The notes beneath the pieces are model-generated. The model ran no database searches. It saw only the letters and a program-made list of their open reading frames with translations, and was not told where the DNA came from. Of a stretch of DNA of 5,948 bases, positions 1-5,870 are shown piece after piece (the stretch's first letter is position 1; every line of letters starts with the position of its first letter). The translations under genes and the position numbers were made by a program. The stretch is taken from assembly GCA_030039135.1 (NCBI GenBank), contig JASHQN010000174.1:1-5948 (forward strand), given 5' to 3'. The stretch comes from Thermoplasmata archaeon. Lineage in GTDB: Archaea > Thermoplasmatota > Thermoplasmata > Lutacidiplasmatales > UBA184.

Positions 1-1
1 C

Positions 2-565
2 GCCGCACGGCGCCCGCGTCCCCTCGACTGGCCGGAGGGACTCGCGACCCCGACCCGGCCGACCGACCTCTTCGCGTTCTCCTCGCCCGTGGTCGAAGCG
101 TTCACGTTCACTCTCATCGAGCCCGGCGGACCCGCCCTCCTCCGACGCCGGGACGTGATCCTGCTTTCGGACGGTCTGCTCGATGAGCTCTCGGCCGGGG
201 AGCAGGAGGCGGTGGTCGCTCACGAGCTCGGTCACCTCCGCGAGCTCGACGGGCGGTACCTCACCTTTTTCCGGACGCTGGCCCGCCTGATCCGATGGGA
301 CCCCATCCTCGCGGTCCTCGCCGATCGGCTCACCGTTCGCGAGGAGTTCCGAGCGGACCTGGACGCGGTCGAGACCACTCATCGTCCGCGGGCCCTGGCT
401 CGGGCGCTCTACAAAGCGACGGCCAGCTCGCCCGGAAGGTCCCGCGCGGTCTCGGGGCTGCTCGGCGCGGGCGGACGCAGGGGACGCCAGCAGGCGCTCG
501 AACGGATCCGGCGACTCGTCTCGCTCGCAGAGAGCGGGCGGTTCCCGGAGGAACTCGGTGCGTAG
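2..565 (+). CDS. M48/M56-type zinc metalloprotease, C-terminal part (5' end cut by window edge)
   Basis: This is probably the catalytic half of a zinc metallopeptidase of the M48 (HtpX/Ste24-like) or M56 (BlaR1-like) group. The frame is open from base 2 with no stop, so the GTG at 89 is probably internal and the true start lies left of the window. Seen directly: the motif HELGH (bases 221-235) supplies two histidine ligands and the catalytic glutamate, and about 40 residues later E-E-F-R-A-D fits the M48 third-ligand pattern ExxxD. The stretch before HELGH (VILLSDGLLDELSAGEQEAV) is the usual helix leading into the active site. Between the motifs is a moderately hydrophobic segment (YLTFFRTLARLIRWDPILAVLAD) that may touch the membrane. 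Upstream membrane spans, normal in M48B, would be outside the window. The gene overlaps the next one by 8 bp, so the two are probably co-translated. The substrate is unknown. Family assignment is good; M48 versus M56 is not settled. Confidence 0.85.
   Translation, partial: AARRPRPLDWPEGLATPTRPTDLFAFSSPVVEAFTFTLIEPGGPALLRRRDVILLSDGLLDELSAGEQEAVVAHELGHLRELDGRYLTFFRTLARLIRWDPILAVLADRLTVREEFRADLDAVETTHRPRALARALYKATASSPGRSRAVSGLLGAGGRRGRQQALERIRRLVSLAESGRFPEELGA
547..551 (+). promoter_or_regulatory. Shine-Dalgarno site for the surface-protein gene
   Basis: GGAGG lies 6 nt before the GTG at 558 and inside the last codons of the protease gene. It is what decides the GTG start at 558 over any later start. 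A strong site placed before an overlapping start suggests translational coupling of the two genes in one mRNA. Confidence 0.7.
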
Positions 566-1367
566 CGCGACCCGCCGATTCCGCGGGCTCACGTCCCTTG
601 CCACGGCCCTCCTCCTGGTCGGCCTGGCGCTGACCGTCCCGGCCCGTACGAGCGCGACCTCGCCCCCGCCGGAATACCCGCCGTTACCGCTCTCTTCCGA
701 CCGATGGTTCTTCTCTAACGTCTCGGCGCCGACCCTCACGCCGAGCGCCACGGGGACGATCGCCTTCAGCGTCGGCGATCCGCTCGCGAACCCGATCACC
801 GACGCCGAACTCACGCTCGAGGTCTACGCGTTCAACGGGTTCCCGGGGAACGCGACGGCGAGTAGCGTCGCCGGCGCTCCGGTGCTCTCCAATGAGACCG
901 CGTCGGGCGCGGCGGTCGGCCTGACGATCGGAACCGTGCCGAGCGGAGGATCGGTCCGCGGCTCGGTCGGCGTCGCGACGTCGGCGAGCACCGCGAACGG
1001 CGCCTACGCGGTTCGTTCCGCCCTCCAGTTCCTCGAGAACGGCACGACGTTCCGGCTCGAGTCGCGGGGCTGGTTCAGCGCCGCGCAGTGGGCCGCGGCG
1101 ACCGAGCTCCCGAACGGCAGCGCAACGCTCAACCTCAGCGCTCTCGAGGTCTCGGGGGTCCTCGCCGAAACCGCGATCGTAGTCTCGACCTCGGCGTTCC
1201 CCGTCGTGCTCACGGCGATCCTCGTCCTGTCGTTCGCATTCGTCGGCGTCGGGGCGTGGATCTACTTCCGTCGCGTGTCGTCTTCGAGGTCCGGGACGGT
1301 GAGCTCGGGGGAGGACCACCAGGCCCCGAGCGCCTTCGGCAAGAGGCGCACGAGGGACGGCGACTGA
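558..1367 (+). CDS. Secreted, C-terminally membrane-anchored surface protein, probably N-glycosylated
   Basis: I do not recognise a named family. The 269-residue protein has an N-terminal signal peptide: basic residues (R2, R6, R7, R9), a hydrophobic core at about 11-28 and a possible cleavage near A29-A33. A Pro-rich stretch follows (36-44), then a roughly 170-residue extracellular region rich in Ser, Thr, Gly, Ala and Val with alternating strands, suggestive of a beta-sandwich fold. Six N-x-S/T sequons (N54, N98, N112, N161, N186, N192) all lie in the outer part, as expected for an archaeal surface glycoprotein. One membrane span (about 214-237) is followed by RR and a low-complexity cytoplasmic tail of about 32 residues, giving a type I topology. 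The GTG start is set by GGAGG 6 nt upstream. It overlaps the metalloprotease gene by 8 bp, so it may be a partner, substrate or regulator of that enzyme (inference). Its last 106 bp overlap the opposing reductase gene. Confidence 0.8.
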   Translation: MRSATRRFRGLTSLATALLLVGLALTVPARTSATSPPPEYPPLPLSSDRWFFSNVSAPTLTPSATGTIAFSVGDPLANPITDAELTLEVYAFNGFPGNATASSVAGAPVLSNETASGAAVGLTIGTVPSGGSVRGSVGVATSASTANGAYAVRSALQFLENGTTFRLESRGWFSAAQWAAATELPNGSATLNLSALEVSGVLAETAIVVSTSAFPVVLTAILVLSFAFVGVGAWIYFRRVSSSRSGTVSSGEDHQAPSAFGKRRTRDGD

Positions 1368-2506
1368 CGGAGCAGGCGCCGGGCGACGTGCGTCGGGAAG
1401 TCGATGTCGCCGAAGGCGACGATCGTGTCGGTGAGCTCGGCCCGGCCGAGAGCGCGGACGATCGCGTCGAGCTCGGCATCGCTGAGCCGGGTGAAGACGC
1501 GGCGAAGGTGGAGGGCCCGGGAGAGCTCGTCGCCGAGCTCGGCCCGCCAGCGACGGTCGTACTCGGCGAGCCGCGGCCCGGAGAGATCGCCCTCGCGCAG
1601 CGCGGCGTCGGCGACCCCCGCCAGGATCTCGGCGCACCGCATCCCGGTGAAGATCCCTCCGCCGCTCAGCGGCTTGACCTGCGCGGCCGCGTCGCCGACG
1701 AGCATCACCCCGTCCCCCGAGGTCTTCGGCACCGCCCCGATCGGGATCCCCGAGACGAGGTACGCGGTCGCGTTCGCGAGCCGCTCGCCGAACCTCGCCC
1801 CGAGGTGGTCGAGGAGCCGTTCGAAGTACGCTCGAGCGCTGGTACCGTCCGCGTCGGCCGCGACCCCCACGCGGGCGCCACCGGCCCCGTCGGGAATCCA
1901 CCAGCCGAAGAGCCCGGGGGCGAAGCGACGGCCGAGGTAGACCTCGACGAGCTCGGGGTCGCCCGGGCTCTTCGGGAACTCGGCCTCGAACGCGGGGAGG
2001 ATCTCGACCGGTCGCCGCAGACGGAACGCCCGGGCGACGGCGCTCGACACCCCGTCGGCGCCGACGACGAGTCGTGCCGCGACCTCCGTCTTCGTTCCGT
2101 CCGCCCCTGTGAGCTGCACGACGGAGCGCCCGGGGCTGCGCCGGAGGAGCCGGTCGAACCGTGAGGCGGTGCGGAACTCGGCGCCGCCCTTAGCCGCCCG
2201 GTCGGCGAGGTAGACGTCGAGGCCCGCGCGGTCGATCACGAACGCTCGCTCCTTTTCCGCTCGGAACGAGACGGATACGAGGCTCGGTCCGAAGACCGTC
2301 GCACCGCGCACGCTCGCGCGGACGAACGCTCGTGAGCCTGCGAGATCGAGCACCCGTTGGGAGACGAGCCCGGCGCACTGGACGGGAAGCCCGACCCGCC
2401 CGTGCTCCTCGATGACGAGCACTCGGTGGCCCCGCTCGGCCAAGCGGAACGCAGCGACGCTGCCGGCGGGGCCCGCCCCAACGACGAGCGCGTCCACCTC
2501 GGGCAC
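1262..2506 (-). CDS. Geranylgeranyl reductase family FAD-dependent oxidoreductase (archaeal lipid saturation)
   Basis: A 414-residue flavoprotein of the geranylgeranyl reductase family, which saturates the isoprenoid chains of archaeal ether lipids (digeranylgeranylglycerophospholipid reductase) at the membrane surface. Seen directly: the Rossmann GAGPAG at 10-15 with acidic E33/E34 for the FAD ribose; PVQCAG at 41-46, the Cys-containing PxxCxG motif of this family; VGADGVSS at 148-155; and the second FAD motif GDAAAQVKP (271-279) followed by GGGIFTGMR (282-290). The segment FGWWIPDGAGGARVGV (200-215) is a loosened form of the lipid-binding YxWxFP...GxG motif. Length is normal. The GTG start has no Shine-Dalgarno site, but a TTAATA box sits 23-28 nt upstream, so the mRNA is probably leaderless and the start fits. 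The gene lies 43 bp after kae1. Its 3' end runs into the opposing surface-protein gene. Related FAD enzymes in archaea can act on other isoprenoids, so the exact substrate is inferred. Confidence 0.92.
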   Translation of the reverse strand: MPEVDALVVGAGPAGSVAAFRLAERGHRVLVIEEHGRVGLPVQCAGLVSQRVLDLAGSRAFVRASVRGATVFGPSLVSVSFRAEKERAFVIDRAGLDVYLADRAAKGGAEFRTASRFDRLLRRSPGRSVVQLTGADGTKTEVAARLVVGADGVSSAVARAFRLRRPVEILPAFEAEFPKSPGDPELVEVYLGRRFAPGLFGWWIPDGAGGARVGVAADADGTSARAYFERLLDHLGARFGERLANATAYLVSGIPIGAVPKTSGDGVMLVGDAAAQVKPLSGGGIFTGMRCAEILAGVADAALREGDLSGPRLAEYDRRWRAELGDELSRALHLRRVFTRLSDAELDAIVRALGRAELTDTIVAFGDIDFPTHVARRLLRQSPSLVRLLPKALGAWWSSPELTVPDLEDDTRRK

Positions 2507-2526
2507 AGGCGTGGGATTGATGCCGG

Positions 2527-2536
2527 GGTATTAACC
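2527..2536 (-). promoter_or_regulatory. TATA-like promoter of the geranylgeranyl reductase gene
   Basis: On the - strand the sequence GGTTAATACC stands out as an AT island in very GC-rich surroundings. The TTAATA core (2529-2534) is centred about 26 nt before the GTG at 2506, the usual distance from an archaeal TATA box to the transcription start. No ribosome binding site lies between them, which supports a leaderless transcript starting at or next to the GTG. This is inferred from spacing and composition only. Confidence 0.55.
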
Positions 2537-2549
2537 GACGAGCGTCGCC

Positions 2550-3536
2550 CTATCCGGCGCGCCAGGGCGTGGGGACGAGATCGGTGCGTTGCCGCGGCTC
2601 CACTGCGGAGGCCTCCACCGGAACCTCGAGCCCGGCCTTGAGGGCGAGGTTGCCGGTCCACGCGATCATGGCCCCGTTGTCGACGCACATCGGTTTCGGC
2701 GGTGCGAACATGGTCCCACCGCGGCTCTCGGCCATCGTTCGCACCATCGCCCGAAGTCGCTCGTTGCAGGCGACCCCTCCGCCGAGCACGACGCTCTCCC
2801 GCTGACGATGGGCGAGCGCGCGTTCGGTGATCTCCGTCAGCATCGCGTACGCGGTCACCTCGACCGAGTAGGCGAGGTCGGCGCGCGCAGCCCCTTTCGC
2901 GTGCAGCGCCAGCGCGGCGGTCAGCATGCCCGAGAACGCGACGTCCATCCCGTGCACGGAGTACGGGAGGTCGAGAAGGTCGGAACCGTTCCGCGCTTCG
3001 AGCTCCAGCGCCGGACCGCCCGGGAACGTTCCCCCGAGCCCGATCCAGAGCTTGTCGAGGAAGTTACCGATGCCGATGTCGAGCGTCTCTCCCAGCACCC
3101 GATACCGGCCCCGGGCGTAGGCGATGACCTGGGTGTTCCCGCCGCTCGCGTAGAGGAGCATCGGATCATCGAGCCCGCTCAGGACCCGCGCGATCTCGAC
3201 GTGCGCGACGCAATGGTTCACCGGGACGAGGGGGCGCTCCCAGGTCAGCGAGAGCATCCGGGCGACCGTGGCCCCGGCGCGAAGGCACGGACCAAGTCCG
3301 GGACCCTGGGCAAAGGCGACCCCATCGATCTCCCGAGGGCGGATCCGGGCCGTCTCGATGGCGGCGCGCACGAGCCCAGGGAGGAGGTCCACGTGATGGT
3401 TCGCCGCCTCCCGGGGGTGGATCCCGCCGGAGGGCGGGCGGTACATATCCGAGGCGACCGCGAGCACGTGCGCCGTTTCGTCCACGATCCCCACGGAGGC
3501 GGTATGGGCCGTCGATTCGATGCCGAGGATCACCAT
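2550..3536 (-). CDS. kae1: Kae1: tRNA N6-threonylcarbamoyladenosine (t6A37) transferase subunit, not fused to Bud32
   Basis: Kae1 is the catalytic subunit of the KEOPS complex and transfers threonylcarbamoyl from its adenylate to A37 of ANN-decoding tRNAs in the cytoplasm. Seen directly (328 aa from this ATG): N-terminal ILGIESTAHTASVGI of the ASKHA ATPase fold; HPREAANHH at 40-48; the metal ligands HxxxH as H108/H112, Y129 in YASGGNTQ and D286 in CVDNGAMIAW; GETLDIGIGNFLDK at 149-162; and GGGVACNERL. An in-frame GTG 6 nt upstream (3540-3542) is possible, but the ATG matches the usual family start and has GGGGTG close before it. The protein ends just after RQRTDLVPTPWR, the place where many euryarchaeal homologues continue into the Bud32 kinase; here a TAG follows and only 43 bp remain before the next gene. 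No AT-rich promoter is visible just upstream, so it is probably cotranscribed with the small gene before it. Confidence 0.96.
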   Translation of the reverse strand: MVILGIESTAHTASVGIVDETAHVLAVASDMYRPPSGGIHPREAANHHVDLLPGLVRAAIETARIRPREIDGVAFAQGPGLGPCLRAGATVARMLSLTWERPLVPVNHCVAHVEIARVLSGLDDPMLLYASGGNTQVIAYARGRYRVLGETLDIGIGNFLDKLWIGLGGTFPGGPALELEARNGSDLLDLPYSVHGMDVAFSGMLTAALALHAKGAARADLAYSVEVTAYAMLTEITERALAHRQRESVVLGGGVACNERLRAMVRTMAESRGGTMFAPPKPMCVDNGAMIAWTGNLALKAGLEVPVEASAVEPRQRTDLVPTPWRAG

Positions 3537-3577
3537 TGCCACCCCGACCCCCCAGGGGTTGCCTCCGCGCAGCTCGA

Positions 3578-3594
3578 CGGAGCGAAGCGCTCCG
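3578..3594. repeat. Perfect 7-bp inverted repeat (hairpin) in the small-gene/kae1 spacer
   Basis: The arms CGGAGCG (3578-3584) and CGCTCCG (3588-3594) flank a 3-nt loop. The hairpin lies 10 nt after the stop of the 76-residue gene and about 41-58 nt before the kae1 start in the - strand transcript. No T-run follows on either strand, so it is not a recognisable intrinsic terminator. It could be an mRNA processing or stability element, or chance in GC-rich DNA. Confidence 0.45.
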
Positions 3595-3603
3595 CCGTCA
3601 CGG

Positions 3604-3834
3604 CTACTCCTCCGACGATTCGATGCGAAAGCCCACCCGCTTGCCGCGAAGGGCCTCCTGGATCCGGTCGGCGAAGTCGAGCGATTCGCTCACCGACGCC
3701 GCCCGGCCCCACTCGTATACGAAGTCGTACCCCTCGGTCTGGGGACGAAAGCCGAGGTCCTCGAGGGTCTCCGCGACCTCGGCGTACGACGCGCCTTCGC
3801 TATCGAGCTGGAGGAGGAGGTACGTCTTCGTCAT
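3604..3834 (-). CDS. Small acidic protein of unknown function between tgtA and kae1
   Basis: I cannot assign this 76-residue protein to a named family. It does look like a real gene: it has a compact alternating pattern of strand (TYLLLQLD, 4-11), helix (SYAEVAETLEDLG, 16-28), strand (YDFVYEW, 36-42), helix (SVSESLDFADRIQEALRG, 47-64) and strand (VGFRIES, 67-73), with an acidic end (SSEE). The layout suggests a small alpha/beta, ferredoxin-like domain (inference). There is no signal peptide, membrane span or Cys/His cluster, so it should be cytoplasmic and probably binds no metal through cysteines. The ATG at 3834 is the first in frame and has no close Shine-Dalgarno site; an AT island (TTATCAA) 33-39 nt upstream could serve as a promoter with a very short leader. 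It sits 42 bp after tgtA and about 61-67 bp before kae1, so a role linked to tRNA modification or translation is possible but unproven. Confidence 0.75.
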   Translation of the reverse strand: MTKTYLLLQLDSEGASYAEVAETLEDLGFRPQTEGYDFVYEWGRAASVSESLDFADRIQEALRGKRVGFRIESSEE

Positions 3835-3864
3835 GCGGAAGGGACCGGCCGTTCACCCTTGCGG

Positions 3865-3875
3865 GCTTGATAACG
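3865..3875 (-). promoter_or_regulatory. Possible TATA-like promoter of the small gene
   Basis: In the 42-bp gap after tgtA the - strand reads GTTATCAAG, the only AT-rich stretch nearby, 33-39 nt before the ATG at 3834. A transcription start about 25 nt downstream would leave a leader of about 10 nt. The match to an archaeal TATA box is weak, and readthrough from tgtA is equally possible. Confidence 0.35.
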
Positions 3876-3876
3876 C

Positions 3877-5838
3877 TCACTCGCGGTCCGGAACGGAGTC
3901 CGAGGCGGGCCCGTCGGGAACCACCTCCTCCTGGGGCACCGGGCGACGGGCATGGGAGGTGACCCAGACCGCGACTCCCCGCGCGAACCGGGGGATCTCG
4001 TGCGGCGCGAGGAGAAGGCGCCCGACGCCGAGCAGGGCCTCGGACCGGTCGACCAGGAGAGCCGAAGAGCCGGGCGCGAGCTGCCCGTCCACCGCGACCA
4101 CGAACCGGCAGAACAGGCTGCGGCCGGCCGCAACGAACGGGGCGGCGTCGTCGTCGACCATGACGGTGCTGCGGCCCTCGGTGAGGAGCGGTAGGAGACG
4201 GGTCGCCCCGAAGTAGGTCGGGCGGGCCCGCCCGTCGCGACCGACGACGAAGAGGGGCCGCCCGTCTTCCTGGATGTCCCGAAGCCGGCCGCTGGCGCGC
4301 GAACGCGCGCCGACCACGCCGGGCGCGAGCGCCGAAGCGGTGACGGCGCCGTACTCCCACCGGAGCAACCCTTCGACCTGCCGTCGGGTCCACGCGTCCG
4401 TCCAGTCGCGGTCGAGCTCCGCGTCGAACGTGGCTCGCTCCGCGAGCTCGCGCGACACCGATGCTGGGGACGGACGCGCCGCGGGCTCGTCGAACTCCGC
4501 GAGGCCGAGGTACGGCCCAACCGGATATAGCTCGGTCAATTCGAGGGGAACCGGCCCGAGCGGGGTGTCGGCCTGCCAAGAGATCGGGCGACCGGCCCGG
4601 TCCTGGGTGGGCACCCGACCGAGGAACTCGGGCCGCAAGGGGATCCGCGAGATCCGCTCGGGAAGCGGAAGGTCCTGTCGGTAGACGTCGAGCCGTTGGC
4701 GAAAACGCGCGACCGCGGGTCGGTGCCGGCTCTCGCTCGTGATCTCTCGAAAGGCGCGCCGGGACTCCGGCTCGGTCGGAAGGAACACGGACGCATGGCG
4801 TTTCGCTTCGTTGAGACCGGCGCGGAGCGCCGGATGCGCGCACGCCCGCCGCTCCGCGAGCTCCCAGAGCGTACCCTCGCGGATCGCTTGACGGACACGG
4901 GCGATCTCCTCGCACGAGGTCGCTAGATTATGGACGGCGATCCGGCGCTCTCGTTCCGGTCCGGGCAGTGCGGCCACCGCGGTCAGGGGGACCTCTGCGC
5001 ACAGGGCGCACCGACAGACGGGCTCTCGTAGCTCGTCGATCGGAACGGTACCTTCCGGAAACAGGAGGGCTCCTCGTCGGGCGAACTTGTGGTACGCCGA
5101 GGAGTCGAAGAGATCGATCCCCCAGAGGGCGGCGAATGCGAACGTCATCGGATGCCCGGTCCCGAAGAGATGGACCGGGCGGCCCGGGTCGAGTCCCGGC
5201 CGGGCGGCCGCGAGCGCATCCGCGAGCTCACGGAATCGGTACTGCTCGAACAGGGGCACCACGCCGCCGACCGCGAGCACGTCGGCCCACTTCGACGCGC
5301 TCGCGGCGGCCGTCGCCCTGAGATCCGGAAAGAGCCCTCCCTGGACGGGGACGGCCAAGAGCTCCGCTCGAGCGCTCCGCGCTGCCGACGCCCGCTCGAG
5401 CGTCGTCTCGAGCGACCGTTGGGCCTCGTCGTGCGACGCGGTCGGTTCCGTGAACAGGTCGAGGACGGTCGCGATGTCGGTCCGGATGCGGTTCTGAAAC
5501 GCGAGGATCTCCTCCGCACCGACCTCCACCGAACCGTAGGCGTGCTGCTGAAAGGCCCCGGAGTCGGTCATGATGGGGCCGTCGAACCGGAGCAGACCGT
5601 GGATACCGTCGCGCTCGGCCGCTGCCCGGAGGGACGGGGTTCGCCACACGATGTACGAGGAAGTGATGACCGCCGAGATCCCCCATCGACTCCGCATCTC
5701 CGTGGGCGGGACGACCTGGCGGTCCGGATCCGGATGGATCACCGGGAGCAGCGCGGGCGTCTGGATGACGCCGTGCGGCGTTCCGAAGCGGCCCAGCCGG
5801 GCGAGGCCGTCCCGTTCGACCACCTCGAACTCGATCAT
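3877..5838 (-). CDS. tgtA: Archaeosine tRNA-guanine transglycosylase (preQ0 insertion at G15), with C-terminal PUA domain
   Basis: The enzyme exchanges guanine-15 in the tRNA D-loop for preQ0, the first tRNA-level step to archaeosine. Seen directly (653 aa): an N-terminal TIM-barrel catalytic domain (about 1-345) with TDSGAFQ (D92, general acid/base region), VPVQGG at 163-168, the nucleophile motif GIDLFDSSAYHKFARRG (240-256, D245 or D242), and the zinc site C275-x-C277-x2-C280 with H303. Linker domains follow, including PLGPVPLELTELYP (426-439) and the AWTRRQVEGLLRWEYG block (482-497). A PUA RNA-binding domain occupies about 557-630, then a short acidic tail. All catalytic and zinc residues are present, so this is the transglycosylase and not the related ArcS, which lacks the zinc site. 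It is longer than the roughly 580 residues I recall for the Pyrococcus enzyme, the extra length apparently being in linkers and tail. The ATG at 5838 has a TTAA box about 26-29 nt upstream and may be leaderless. Confidence 0.96.
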   Translation of the reverse strand: MIEFEVVERDGLARLGRFGTPHGVIQTPALLPVIHPDPDRQVVPPTEMRSRWGISAVITSSYIVWRTPSLRAAAERDGIHGLLRFDGPIMTDSGAFQQHAYGSVEVGAEEILAFQNRIRTDIATVLDLFTEPTASHDEAQRSLETTLERASAARSARAELLAVPVQGGLFPDLRATAAASASKWADVLAVGGVVPLFEQYRFRELADALAAARPGLDPGRPVHLFGTGHPMTFAFAALWGIDLFDSSAYHKFARRGALLFPEGTVPIDELREPVCRCALCAEVPLTAVAALPGPERERRIAVHNLATSCEEIARVRQAIREGTLWELAERRACAHPALRAGLNEAKRHASVFLPTEPESRRAFREITSESRHRPAVARFRQRLDVYRQDLPLPERISRIPLRPEFLGRVPTQDRAGRPISWQADTPLGPVPLELTELYPVGPYLGLAEFDEPAARPSPASVSRELAERATFDAELDRDWTDAWTRRQVEGLLRWEYGAVTASALAPGVVGARSRASGRLRDIQEDGRPLFVVGRDGRARPTYFGATRLLPLLTEGRSTVMVDDDAAPFVAAGRSLFCRFVVAVDGQLAPGSSALLVDRSEALLGVGRLLLAPHEIPRFARGVAVWVTSHARRPVPQEEVVPDGPASDSVPDRE

Positions 5839-5860
5839 CGGCTCCGCGACGCCCCTCTGC

Positions 5861-5870
5861 CGGTTAAGTG
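5861..5870 (-). promoter_or_regulatory. TATA-like promoter of tgtA, overlapping the stop codon of the upstream gene
   Basis: The - strand reads CACTTAACCG, with the TTAA core at 5864-5867, about 26-29 nt before the tgtA ATG. This is the spacing expected for a leaderless archaeal transcript. The nearest purine-rich run, GGAG at 5842-5845, is only 3 nt from the ATG, too close for a normal Shine-Dalgarno site. The TAA stop of the upstream gene is part of the same AT patch, so the low GC content may partly reflect that stop codon. Confidence 0.45.

Noticed and set aside
684..1901. Long - strand open frame of about 405 codons across the surface-protein and reductase genes
   Set aside because: It is extremely Arg-rich and low in normal hydrophobic core residues, and it overlaps two well-supported genes. 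Such open antisense frames are expected in very GC-rich DNA.
1088..2164. + strand frame of about 358 codons opposite the reductase, rich in Glu, Pro and Gly
   Set aside because: Overlaps the well-supported reductase on the other strand; its low-complexity composition mirrors the antisense of FAD-enzyme codons.
2536..2547. Short inverted repeat CGACG-AG-CGTCG just after the kae1 stop
   Set aside because: The arms are only 5 bp with a 2-nt loop and no T-run follows; too weak to call a terminator or operator.
2589..3962. Long + strand open frame of about 457 codons opposite kae1
   Set aside because: It is antisense to a clear Kae1 with all metal ligands; composition is Arg/Pro/His-rich with no recognisable domain.
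4294..4311. Perfect 7-bp palindromic stem (GGCGCGC / GCGCGCC) with a 4-nt loop
   Set aside because: It lies inside tgtA and is explained by codons for the conserved GARSRA segment in GC-rich usage; no sign of a regulatory role.
3800..4915. - strand frame of about 371 codons inside tgtA
   Set aside because: Arg/Pro-rich out-of-frame shadow of the transglycosylase, which has intact motifs throughout.
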